64,000 nt of DNA from an uncultured bacterium (lineage in GTDB: Bacteria > Bacteroidota > Bacteroidia > Bacteroidales > Bacteroidaceae), in assembly GCA_905215555.1 (NCBI GenBank), contig CAJMQU010000017.1, forward strand, positions 17,312-81,311, written 5' to 3'. A program made the position numbers and the translations under genes. The notes under the pieces were generated by a model, which was given only the letters and a program-made list of their open reading frames with translations, made no database searches and was not told the origin of the DNA. Positions 25,861 through 34,581 of the stretch are shown here, in pieces; position 1 is the stretch's first letter, and every line of letters starts with the position of its first letter.

Positions 25861-27246
25861 TCAAGACATACCCTTCGCCCGTATGAGTCTCAGCTTCTCG
25901 TCAATCTCTTCCACACGCTTCTTGGTCAACGGATAGAAGTACACGACCACCGTAGCCAACACGGCCACGGCAGCAGGTATCCAACTCATAAGCAAGTTCA
26001 AGCCGGTCAGTGCTTCCCCTGTTTGCACAGCCCCTTCAGCCGTATTATACCCGAAGGATGCCAGTATCCACATCACAGCCGCACCGCCCATAGCACCGCC
26101 AAACTTCTGCGCCATCGACGAAGATGAGAATATAAGACCTGTCGAAGCCGTCCCGTCTTTCAGTTCGGCATAGTCCGAGACATCGGCATACATACTCCAG
26201 ATCAGCGGTGAAACAATGCCCGTACAGACAGATATGACGATTTGCATAATCAGCATCATCCAAAAGCCCACCGGGGTGCAAGGCAGATAAAAAAACAGAA
26301 TGCTCAATACCGCCAATGCCGCCATCGTGACAATATAGGTGGATTTCTTGCCCAGCCCGCGCGAAAGAGGAACTGCCAATACCACGCCTAGCATATTGGA
26401 GACCTCGCCCACCCCCAAAAATAACCCAGCATAAAACAGAATCGTGAAATCACCCAGGTTCAGGAATATACTATCACCTATGTAATCTTTGAAGAAATAG
26501 GCAGCGGTAGCGCCACGTACCGTATTGAAGAGGTTGGAGCACAACGCCGCTCCGATAAGCAACCACCAAGGTACATTAACCAGCAACGACTTGAAGTCCT
26601 TTCCAATAGAAACCGTAGAAACACTTTTCACGTATTCCCTTGTCATGCTGAAACAAAGCAAGAACACCATGAAGCATAATGTGGCAATCACAATCATGGC
26701 ATACTGCCAACTGACAGTCACCGAATCGGTCATATTCCTAAACCATGTGCACAGCGGTTCCCAGGCAAATAATGCAACAAAACTACCTCCATAAGCAAAG
26801 AACATACGATAGGAAGAGAACACGGTTTTCGTATCCGAATCATCGGTCATTACTCCAAGCATGGCACCATAAGGCACATTAATAGCTGTGTAAACAGTCA
26901 TCATCATGATGTACGTGATGTATGCCCAGACCAGTTTACCTGTCGGTCCGAAATCCGGTGTAGTAAACATCAATATACCACAAATAGCAAACGGAAGAGA
27001 AATCCATAACAAGTAAGGACGATATTTTCCCCAACGTGTATGTGTTCTGTCCGCTATTATCCCCATCATCGGATCAGATATCGCATCCCATATGCGCGTC
27101 ACCAGCAACAGGACCCCGGTATCTGCCAGACTCAATCCATATATATTTGAATAGAATATAGGCAGATAATAGGAGAATATCTTCCAGAACATGGAAGAAG
27201 ACATATCGCCAAAGCCATAACCAATTTTCTCTTTCAGTGTTGCCAT
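25861..27246 (-). CDS. GPH-family (MelB-like) sugar:cation symporter
   Basis: The protein has 461 residues and twelve predicted membrane helices. It has the GPH signatures GYGFGDMSSSMFWK near the N-terminus and TRIWDAISDPMMGIIADRTHTRWGKYRPYLLW in the loop after helix 2, including the cation-site aspartates. Its place between the GH130 and epimerase genes indicates import of mannobiose or short manno-oligosaccharides across the inner membrane, as proposed for the B. fragilis mannan operon. The exact substrate is inferred from context. Confidence 0.92.
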   Translation of the reverse strand: MATLKEKIGYGFGDMSSSMFWKIFSYYLPIFYSNIYGLSLADTGVLLLVTRIWDAISDPMMGIIADRTHTRWGKYRPYLLWISLPFAICGILMFTTPDFGPTGKLVWAYITYIMMMTVYTAINVPYGAMLGVMTDDSDTKTVFSSYRMFFAYGGSFVALFAWEPLCTWFRNMTDSVTVSWQYAMIVIATLCFMVFLLCFSMTREYVKSVSTVSIGKDFKSLLVNVPWWLLIGAALCSNLFNTVRGATAAYFFKDYIGDSIFLNLGDFTILFYAGLFLGVGEVSNMLGVVLAVPLSRGLGKKSTYIVTMAALAVLSILFFYLPCTPVGFWMMLIMQIVISVCTGIVSPLIWSMYADVSDYAELKDGTASTGLIFSSSSMAQKFGGAMGGAAVMWILASFGYNTAEGAVQTGEALTGLNLLMSWIPAAVAVLATVVVYFYPLTKKRVEEIDEKLRLIRAKGMS

Positions 27247-27310
27247 GATACTAAATATTAGGTATCAAATATAAAATATTAATTCTGTGCAGAACGCTGT
27301 CAGATAATAT

Positions 27311-28498
27311 TTAATATCTAAATAAATTAAGATTTTGTTTAAGGTTCTTGTCAATTAGCTTCTTCAGCGTCTCCACCGAAGCCGAAGAGGACAACCCGTC
27401 CGCCGGAGTATTCATACAGTAATCCACCAATTTATCCACCGTAGAAGTGGCTACATGCATCCGTGTATCCGAAGAGGCATAATAGATGAATACCTTGCCG
27501 TCTTCATCTGCAATCCAGCCATTGGCGAAGAGCACATTGCTTACGTCGCCGATACGTTCTTCCCCCACGGGAGCCATGAAGTAACCGCCGGGAGTAGCAA
27601 TCAACCTTGTAGGATCATCCAAAGCAGTCATATACATATAAAGTACATAACGCAGTCCCGCAGCACAGGCACGCACGCCATGAGCCAAGTGCAGCCAACC
27701 TTTCGCTGTCTTTATCGGATGAGGACCTTCACCGTTCTTCACTTCCTTAATAGTATGGTAGTAACGTTGTTCAATGATGGTTTCCTCTCTCACCTCCGCA
27801 TGTGTCATATCGTCCACCAAGGCCCAGCCTATACCACCGCCGCTTCCGGCATCAATAAATCCATCCTGCGGACGGGTGTAAAGGGCATATTTACCATCTA
27901 CAAATTCCGGATGAAGCACTACATTACGTTGCTGGCTTCTGGATTTCAGGTCCGGCAAACGCTCCCAGTTCTTTAAATCTTTTGTGCGGGCAATACCGGC
28001 CGTGGCAGTAGCTGAAGATAAATCACCCAAAGGTGCATTGTCATCATGACGCTCGGCACAGAAAATACCATAAATCCAACCATCTTCATGGGCGGTGAGG
28101 CGCATATCATAGACGTTAGTAGCCGGTATCACATCTTCGGGCATCGTGACAGGATAATCCCAAAAGCGGAAATTATCCACACCATTAGGACTTTCTGCCA
28201 CGGCAAAGAACGATTTGCGGTCGACACCCTCCATGCGTAGCAGCAGCAGGTATTTGCCATTCCACTTAATAGCACCGGAGTTGAGCGCAGCATTCATGCC
28301 AATACGTTCCATAAGGTAGGGATTGGACTTTTCATCCAGATCATAGCGCCAAAAAACAGGCGTATGAGCCGCCGTCACAACCGGATATTTATAACGTGTA
28401 AATATGCCGTTGCCTCCTTCTATCGGTTTATTCTTTCTCGTGATCAACTCCTCGTGTTCCTGAAAGAGTCTTGATACCTTATCATTAAAAGTTTCCAT
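27311..28498 (-). CDS. GH130 4-O-beta-D-mannosyl-D-glucose phosphorylase
   Basis: The protein has 395 residues, no signal peptide, and matches the GH130_1 pattern: YDLDEKSNPYLMERIGMNA, then Asp131 in NVYDMRLTAHEDGWIYGIF (the catalytic Asp position I recall for the B. fragilis enzyme), phosphate-pocket residues in KSRSQQRNVVLHPEF, and RPQDGFIDAGSGGGIGWAL. It phosphorolyses mannosylglucose to mannose-1-phosphate and glucose. The upstream GH26 ends 14 bp before it. The epimerase supplies its substrate. Confidence 0.95.
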   Translation of the reverse strand: METFNDKVSRLFQEHEELITRKNKPIEGGNGIFTRYKYPVVTAAHTPVFWRYDLDEKSNPYLMERIGMNAALNSGAIKWNGKYLLLLRMEGVDRKSFFAVAESPNGVDNFRFWDYPVTMPEDVIPATNVYDMRLTAHEDGWIYGIFCAERHDDNAPLGDLSSATATAGIARTKDLKNWERLPDLKSRSQQRNVVLHPEFVDGKYALYTRPQDGFIDAGSGGGIGWALVDDMTHAEVREETIIEQRYYHTIKEVKNGEGPHPIKTAKGWLHLAHGVRACAAGLRYVLYMYMTALDDPTRLIATPGGYFMAPVGEERIGDVSNVLFANGWIADEDGKVFIYYASSDTRMHVATSTVDKLVDYCMNTPADGLSSSASVETLKKLIDKNLKQNLNLFRY

Positions 28499-28512
28499 AT
28501 TCGTTGTTTATC

Positions 28513-29631
28513 TTATTTATACAAAGAGTTTACGTCTGTCACAAAAAGAGTTTTGGGATGATTATAGAATGTTACGAAATCTTCGGCTGACGCCTGTCCG
28601 GGATAGGGGGCATAAAAATGCGTGATACGTTCGCGGGCATTACGCCATACCAAGACGTATGCTATCGGATACTCTCCAATAGCCGGTAATAAGGTTTCAG
28701 TCCACCATTTCGGATCGGGAATGCCTTCATATCCGGTCTCAGTGATAGCAATCACTTTATCGTGCACCCGGCCTATACTATCCACGATAGCCAGGCTTTT
28801 GCCTATATTCGCCAGATAAGAAGGACGGCCAAACTGATATGTGTCGAAACCGATTACATCTATAAGGTCGTCACCGGGGTAGCGTTTCAGATATTGTGCC
28901 GTGTCCTGCGGTTCGCTGCCGGGAGAATAGGCATACAGGACATTGTCTACCCCATCACTTCGGAGAATGTCTACTGTCATGTGCCAGAGAGCTTTATATT
29001 CTTCAGACGTACAAAGTTTTTCACCCCACCAAAACCAACTGCCCGTATGTTCGTGCCACGGGCGGAAGAGTACCGGGACTTTCACTCCATCCTCCGTCTG
29101 TAAGGAGTTGATGAAAGCCGATACTTGACTTACCCAACCGGCAAACTTCTCATGATTGGCTCCACCAGGCAGAATAGACTTTACCACCGTCGTATCCGAC
29201 ACATCCCAAGCGTCTCCCCCTGTCAGCGGATTGCGCAGATGCCAGCTAAGAGAGGATAGGCCTCCTCTTTTATATTGGTTCAATATTTCTCTTCTGATTT
29301 TGCTGAACGGCACCTTGTCCAAGCTCAATGTATCGCCCAGTTCCAAATGTCCCAAGTCGAAACTGATGACTGCAGGATAGTCTCCGCAGACGTTCTTGAC
29401 ATCAGAACGTCCTTCATCGCCTTCCCAACCGATACCATAGTTGGTGTCGTCATGATGGCCAAACATAAATCCGCGGGATGATACTTTTTTAAGATTGGCA
29501 AGCAGGTGCTCGGTTTCGGGAGTACGCACAAGTATCCTTCCTTTCGTAATTTCTTGTTTTTTGTGGACAGATCCACACCCTATCAACATACCGACTATCA
29601 AAAATGCAAGTCCAACTCTTATATTCTTCAT
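28513..29631 (-). CDS. GH26 beta-mannanase, lipoprotein
   Basis: The ATG at 29631 (MKNIRVGLAF) gives a lipoprotein signal with lipobox MLIGC; the in-frame ATG at 29646 is less likely. The product is 372 residues. The GH26 barrel has Glu194 as acid/base in FRPWHEHTGSWFWWG and Glu298 as nucleophile in ITETGYEG, with FGHHDDTNYG at the start. GH26 enzymes of this type release mannobiose from beta-1,4-mannans, the substrate of the downstream epimerase. It is the first gene of a four-gene operon under the operator-bearing promoter at 29685-29747. Confidence 0.95.
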   Translation of the reverse strand: MKNIRVGLAFLIVGMLIGCGSVHKKQEITKGRILVRTPETEHLLANLKKVSSRGFMFGHHDDTNYGIGWEGDEGRSDVKNVCGDYPAVISFDLGHLELGDTLSLDKVPFSKIRREILNQYKRGGLSSLSWHLRNPLTGGDAWDVSDTTVVKSILPGGANHEKFAGWVSQVSAFINSLQTEDGVKVPVLFRPWHEHTGSWFWWGEKLCTSEEYKALWHMTVDILRSDGVDNVLYAYSPGSEPQDTAQYLKRYPGDDLIDVIGFDTYQFGRPSYLANIGKSLAIVDSIGRVHDKVIAITETGYEGIPDPKWWTETLLPAIGEYPIAYVLVWRNARERITHFYAPYPGQASAEDFVTFYNHPKTLFVTDVNSLYK

Positions 29632-29683
29632 ACTTATGTCTTTCATTTATTATATTACATCAAACATTATCATTTATACAAAT

Positions 29684-29747
29684 GCAAAAGTAGCGGATTA
29701 AAAAACAGTATAATGATACTTTTTTATCACTTTGCAGTATCATACTC
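29684..29747 (-). promoter_or_regulatory. Mannan operon promoter with AraC-type operator
   Basis: A perfect -7 box TACTTTTGC lies at 29684-29692 on the minus strand. Exactly 21 bp upstream begins ATGATACTTTTTTATCAC (29713-29730), matching the operator at the esterase promoter (ATGATACnnnnTTATCAy). A further GTATCATACTCACA lies at 29737-29750. No -33 TTTG is seen, as expected for an activator-dependent promoter. The likely binder is the AraC protein at 33506. Confidence 0.65.
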
Positions 29748-29899
29748 ACATAGGTAGATCTTACCTCACTTTATCACTTCATAGAAGGAAGTTTTTCACG
29801 GCTGATTACATAATCCTGACTCATGACATCTAACCACCAAGCCTAATCTGCATGTTGATGCACAACCAGTATAGTAGCATCATACTGATACCAAGGTAT

Positions 29900-30836
29900 A
29901 AAGAACACCCAATGTATTCCAGTAGTCCACTGTTCGGTTCTGTATGTTCATGTAAACACGAAGATTCTCTACACCAATTGTTTTAATCAATTTCTTGGGG
30001 AATGTATATCCAAAGGCTATATTCTTTAGATACCATCAACATACATCACAGTTGCATCAATAGGCTCAAGACGTGCACGATTCAAGACGTCAGCAAGCTA
30101 ATTACTCCAAGCAGCACTCATAGAAATTATCTTCAAGTAGTTATAAACCTTGTTTCCATAAGAACCATTGATAAAGACTGAAAGATCAAAGTCTTTATAA
30201 CGAAAAGTATTCGTCCAGCCAAACGTAAAGTCAGGTATCGGAGAACCGATGTTGGTCTTGTCATACTCATTGATAACGCCAGCGGGTTTACCGTCGGGTC
30301 CACTCAGGTCTTTATACTTCGCATCACCGCCCCATGCTGTCTGCGAACGATTGCACACACCGTCTACCGGATATTTCTTCGGTTTTGGAGAATTCTGCAT
30401 GTCTTCCTGATTCTCAAAATAAGCTTTTACCTGTTCCCAGCTATCATCCACCGGTTCATTGAATATCTCATAAATAACATTAGAGACACCTTTGGAACGA
30501 GTTGCCATCTTAGTAAAGAAATCTTTTGCTTCTTTCTGACGGATGCAGTGTCCAGTTCTATTCCCATAGAAGCGCGAAGCACCTGCGCTCCCCCCAGTCT
30601 TCAGAAAGGTAAGCCACCGTGAAAGCATTATAAAGACAGGGCTAGAACTGATGTCAGCCATAACTTACACCTTTCAATACTACCATATCCCCTTTTTCAT
30701 TCATCAACTGCATACCGGTCACACACAAATGAGGCAGTTGTCCCGTAACTTCTCCCGAATCCTTTTCTTCGACGTACCCATATACCACACCCAAACACTG
30801 CTGGCAGCATAAAGGCAGCCAATACACCTTTCCCAA
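29900..30836 (-). pseudogene. Deletion hybrid of a GH5 cellulase/mannanase and a SusC-like TonB receptor
   Basis: Near 30836-30660 is the start of a GH5-type protein (VTGMQLMNEKGDMVVLKGVSYG), followed by frame breaks and then KEAKDFFTKMATRSKGVSNVIYEIFNEPVDDSWEQVKAYF, the GH5 acid/base region. The frame runs straight into SusC/RagA C-terminal sequence: GGDAKYKDL, IGSPIPDFTFGWTNTFRYKDFDLSVFINGSYGNKVYN. More SusC remnant follows after stops (YTFPKKLIKTIGVENLRVYMNIQN) to about 29900. One deletion therefore joined two genes and later mutations broke them. It suggests the locus once had its own SusC importer. Confidence 0.85.
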
Positions 30837-30847
30837 TATTCATCATC

Positions 30848-32134
30848 TTATTTCAGCTTTTCATTTTCAACCTTAATAATCCCAACCGTAACATCCGTCG
30901 CAAAAACAGAATTCAATCCTTGCTGTTCCTGTGCCGGATCACCCGTATAATCATCTCCCTTCTCCCAATACACATGTCTGGAATTCAGTTCGGCGAAACC
31001 GCCCCATGCCCAGAAGTTGCATCCGACAAAGAGACCACCACTTTCACGATCCTGACGAATCAGGTCGAACACATAACCATAATATTCATCACGGGCTGTA
31101 GTAGGTGCATCTTTAGAGAACCGGAAACCATCGCGCGGAAAGCCAAATTCCTCAAGCACAACTGGTTTCTTATATTTCCGTGCCACCACCATGTGCTCAT
31201 CAATATACCTCTTTGTATTTTCTTTGGCTTGCGGAAGAAGTTCCGTCAAACTATCGGACTTCACCCAACCCCAGTTATAAGGCCAGATATGAATATTCAG
31301 ATAATCGATATTCGAGTCGGAATGAATCTTCTCGTAAAGAGCGATATCCCCTTCACAGCCCCCCGCACCTTCACTTCCGGAAGAGACCAGATGATTAGCG
31401 TCAAGCGACTTTATCTGTGACGCCACATCCGCCATCCATTGAGCAAAAGGTTTCTTGTTTTCATCAGAAAAAGCGCGAGGCTCGTTACCAATCTGCCAGG
31501 ACATAAGCGTGGGATCATCCACATATTTTATCTGATTATACCTATTTGTTCTTGTGACGATATCCCTAACATAATTGGCAAACAAGGCTTTCGCGCTGTC
31601 CGATTGATGAAACTGTTTCACGTATTCCATATAGGCAGACCAGCCATCCACCGCAGGCACCACAGCCTTGCCGTGTCCCGACCATTGTAGGTATACAGAA
31701 TAACCGCCACTCCACTCCCAGGAGTTATTCAAATAGAGCACAGCAGTCATATCACGCTTGCGCAGTTCATTCATAAGATAATCCAGACCGGCTAAAATAG
31801 TATCATTATACACACCGGGCGCTATTTGCAAAGAAGGCTCCACACGAGTTTTCACTCCATTTTCGCCATCCGCCCCCACCAATACACGCAGGTTATTGAT
31901 GCCGTTACTTTTCAAAAAGTCCAACTCTCTATGCAAGCGTTCACGATTACCGCCTTCACCTTCAGAACCCAGGATGGCACCATACCAGAAGTTGGCACCT
32001 ACATAATAATAAGGTTTCCCGTTGCGGATGAACTGTCCGTCCTCATTCACATATACAAACGGATTTTCAGCAGGTTTAGGGGCACATGCGCCCAGCAAGG
32101 AGATAAAAAGAGTAAACAAGAATAAATGTCTCAT
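30848..32134 (-). CDS. GH5 (subfamily 7-like) beta-mannanase, lipoprotein
   Basis: The protein has 428 residues with a lipobox ending LLGAC. The GH5 barrel shows Glu218 as acid/base in MSWQIGNEPR, and Glu329 as nucleophile in VLEEFGFPRDG, plus IHIWPYNWGW with the substrate-contacting Trp residues. The opening FVYVNEDGQFIRNGKPYYYVGANFWYG is typical of GH5_7 endo-mannanases. It starts 14 bp after the esterase gene and so shares its promoter. Together with GH26 it provides two mannan-cutting enzymes. Confidence 0.93.
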   Translation of the reverse strand: MRHLFLFTLFISLLGACAPKPAENPFVYVNEDGQFIRNGKPYYYVGANFWYGAILGSEGEGGNRERLHRELDFLKSNGINNLRVLVGADGENGVKTRVEPSLQIAPGVYNDTILAGLDYLMNELRKRDMTAVLYLNNSWEWSGGYSVYLQWSGHGKAVVPAVDGWSAYMEYVKQFHQSDSAKALFANYVRDIVTRTNRYNQIKYVDDPTLMSWQIGNEPRAFSDENKKPFAQWMADVASQIKSLDANHLVSSGSEGAGGCEGDIALYEKIHSDSNIDYLNIHIWPYNWGWVKSDSLTELLPQAKENTKRYIDEHMVVARKYKKPVVLEEFGFPRDGFRFSKDAPTTARDEYYGYVFDLIRQDRESGGLFVGCNFWAWGGFAELNSRHVYWEKGDDYTGDPAQEQQGLNSVFATDVTVGIIKVENEKLK

Positions 32135-32148
32135 ACTATCTGTTTTTA

Positions 32149-33432
32149 TTATTTACTTATTCCCATCTGTTTCCATGTCCATGCCAGCCATTCATCCCAT
32201 TGTTCCTGGTACCAATAATGCCCAGTTTCCAGATACGGATGAAGTTCTTTAGGCGAAGTCACCACATTGTAGGCAGCATACATGGAAGTCGGTGGACAAA
32301 CATCGTCATTATAGCCCCAGCTGAACCATCCGGGCACGGTGAGACAACGGGCAAAGTTTGCCGTATCGTAGTATCGCACCACCTTGAGTTCCTTTGCATC
32401 GGGGGCACCATAATAATAGAAATAGTGAGGCCAGCCACAAGCACGCTTTTTGGTGTATGCTTCATGGTCGCACAGCGCCGGATGCACGGCAGCGTAAAAA
32501 GTGACACGCGAATCAAGAGCAGCCGTCATCACAGACAGCGCTCCTCCCTGGCTGGAGCCGGTTACTCCAAGAGCCTGCCCGTTATATTGCGGCAGTTCAC
32601 AGATAAAGTCAACGGCACGTAAAGCACCAATAATCACGCGATGATAATAGAAATTCTTCAAATCATTCCGACAGAACGTCCAATAACAATTCAGTGCGCC
32701 ATTCATCAGTTTATCATAGAATGACTGTTCCATCGTAACGGGAATACCATGAATACCGACTTCCAAAGTGATAGCACCTTGTTCCGCCGTATAAACATCG
32801 CCCGCATAGGGACGAATACCGGCACCGGGCACACGCAACAGAGCGGGATACCGGCCTTCCTTCTTCGGCACACAAAGAATGCCGTAGAAACGGGAGCCCC
32901 AACGGTCAGTCTGAAAGCTGACATGATACACATTCACCGTCGAAGTGCAACGTTCGGGAAGTAAAGTCATCAGTGGCTGGAGGGAAGTGTGACGTGCTTC
33001 TTCCAGCTCTTTCTTCCAGAAGTCACGGAAATCTGCTGGAAATTCCGTTACGGGTTGCAGTTGTTCAGGGGCATAGGCGGCAGTGGCAAGTCCTTCATAT
33101 TTACGGTCGCCCACGTGAGCCGTCACTTTGCAACGCAGAAAACCTGGAGTTTTCATTGTTCCGTGCAAAGTAAGTTCGCCATTTTTCAATACCACGCCTT
33201 TCCGAGCTTCAGTAGGATACATTTCCGGACCCAGTTCATAGTCTACCGTCACATCCGGCAAAACGTTCTGAACTTTCAACACCCGTACAGTAAATGTACA
33301 TTTCTCATTCAGACGATAATTCCAACCGGCATGATCAGGAGAAACCACTACACGGATTTCATTGCCGCGTATCTGCGCTGTTGTGGCAAGCATACACAAC
33401 ATGCACACAAAAAGAAGTAATACTTTCTTCAT
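32149..33432 (-). CDS. CE7-like acetyl esterase, secreted
   Basis: Start at 33432 (MKKVLLLFVCML) gives a signal peptide ending ATTAQ and 427 residues; the frame extends to 33483 but without a credible start. After an N-terminal beta domain (about 25-120), the alpha/beta hydrolase part has Ser294 in GVTGSSQGG, Asp377 in YNDDVCPP and His405 in ETGHYW, as in acetyl xylan esterases of family CE7. In this locus it probably removes acetyl groups from acetylated glucomannan or galactomannan. It heads a two-gene operon with the GH5 enzyme. Confidence 0.88.
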   Translation of the reverse strand: MKKVLLLFVCMLCMLATTAQIRGNEIRVVVSPDHAGWNYRLNEKCTFTVRVLKVQNVLPDVTVDYELGPEMYPTEARKGVVLKNGELTLHGTMKTPGFLRCKVTAHVGDRKYEGLATAAYAPEQLQPVTEFPADFRDFWKKELEEARHTSLQPLMTLLPERCTSTVNVYHVSFQTDRWGSRFYGILCVPKKEGRYPALLRVPGAGIRPYAGDVYTAEQGAITLEVGIHGIPVTMEQSFYDKLMNGALNCYWTFCRNDLKNFYYHRVIIGALRAVDFICELPQYNGQALGVTGSSQGGALSVMTAALDSRVTFYAAVHPALCDHEAYTKKRACGWPHYFYYYGAPDAKELKVVRYYDTANFARCLTVPGWFSWGYNDDVCPPTSMYAAYNVVTSPKELHPYLETGHYWYQEQWDEWLAWTWKQMGISK

Positions 33433-33462
33433 GGTATAAAATTTAAAATTTGTTCGTTGCCT

Positions 33463-33516
33463 GCAAAAGTACGTGGTTTTCAAGATAAAGAATGATACAA
33501 TATTATCATATCACAA
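33463..33516 (-). promoter_or_regulatory. Esterase/GH5 promoter with the shared mannan operator
   Basis: The -7 box TACTTTTGC (33463-33471) is identical to that of the GH26 operon. ATGATACAATATTATCAT (33492-33509) starts exactly 21 bp upstream, as at the GH26 promoter. ATATCACA continues to 33516, overlapping the last codons of the AraC gene. Confidence 0.65.
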
Positions 33517-34393
33517 TCTTCTTCTTCCTATAATTTTCCCGAAACTCTTTCGGTGAACAATTTTTCTTCCGCCTGAACATCCGATTGAAGTTGGAAAGAT
33601 TATTAAAGCCGCAGTCATAACAGATTTCGGCAATGGTACGGGTAGAGTCCACCAACAGACGCGTGGCAAACCCTAGGCGGATATCAATAATATAGTCAGA
33701 AAGCCTCTTCCCCGTGCGCAAGCGGAAGAAGCGACTGAACGATACGGGCGTCAAGCCTACCATATCCGCCAGCATATTCAAGCGAATATCCTCCTGATAA
33801 TGATCAGCAATATACTTCTGCACTTTCTGCACTCTCCGGCTATCCGAGAATGTTTCTATCTTGGCAAATGAGGAACTGGACAACACCTTCGCATCGTCAT
33901 ATTGCGACAGTTCATAAAGGATTCTCAGAAAATGCATCACTGCATAGAATCCCTGTTCTTCGGAAGCCAGCCTGTCCAGCCAGTTATACACCTTCATGAT
34001 GGCCTGCATTGGGAAGCTGATGCCGCACTGCGCTTTCTCCAACATGCAACGGATGCTGGAGAACTGGTTCTTATTCATGAAGTTCTTGAAGAATAAGTCG
34101 GGTGAGAACTGAATTGTAATCTCACGGATTTCTTTAGAGTCACATTCATGTTGCTCCCATACATGCTCCAATTCTTTGCCGGTAATCAACACCAGATCAT
34201 AGTCCCCGATCACTTCGGCAGAATCGCCCACCACGCGGCGGACACCGGCTGCATGTTCCGTAAAGTTCAGTTCGAACTCGGCATGGCAATGGATAGGGTA
34301 AGTAAACTCCGTCTTACGACGGTCAGCGATATAAAAGCAATCGCGGTCGGACAAGGGAGTAATTTCCCTCATGATGTAGTTTGAATTCTCCAT
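33506..34393 (-). CDS. AraC-family transcriptional regulator (cupin-type sensor)
   Basis: The protein has 295 residues. The N-terminal cupin-like domain (HCHAEFELNFTEHAAGVRRVVGD) would bind a sugar. The C-terminal two helix-turn-helix motifs (IRLNMLADMVGLTPVSFSRFFR and IAEICYDCGFNNLSNFNRMFRRKKNCSPKEFRENYR) are full AraC/XylS type. It lies between the GH3 gene and the esterase/GH5 operon. An inverted operator copy sits between its own -1 and -25 region, suggesting autoregulation. Inducer is probably a manno-oligosaccharide (inference). Confidence 0.92.
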   Translation of the reverse strand: MENSNYIMREITPLSDRDCFYIADRRKTEFTYPIHCHAEFELNFTEHAAGVRRVVGDSAEVIGDYDLVLITGKELEHVWEQHECDSKEIREITIQFSPDLFFKNFMNKNQFSSIRCMLEKAQCGISFPMQAIMKVYNWLDRLASEEQGFYAVMHFLRILYELSQYDDAKVLSSSSFAKIETFSDSRRVQKVQKYIADHYQEDIRLNMLADMVGLTPVSFSRFFRLRTGKRLSDYIIDIRLGFATRLLVDSTRTIAEICYDCGFNNLSNFNRMFRRKKNCSPKEFRENYRKKKIVI

Positions 34394-34399
34394 ATAGAT

Positions 34400-34426
34400 T
34401 GGTTAAAAAAGTATCATATCACAAAT
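34400..34426 (-). promoter_or_regulatory. Inverted copy of the mannan operator before the AraC gene
   Basis: The plus strand reads TGGTTAAAAAAGTATCAT and then ATCACAAAT. The first 18 bases match the reverse complement of the GH26 operator (GTGATAAAAAAGTATCAT) at about 15 positions. The site ends 7 nt from the start codon, a position suited to repression of the regulator's own gene. Confidence 0.5.
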
Positions 34427-34581
34427 ATAACCATTCTTTTTAATCATCGACTGGTAAGACTGGTAGAATTTATTATATTATGAAAGAAGATTTGTTATAA
34501 CTGTCCCAAAATAAGGTTATACCTGACCATAAGAAAGATATAACCTTACATAAAAACAATCACCTATTCTATTAACTTGTT

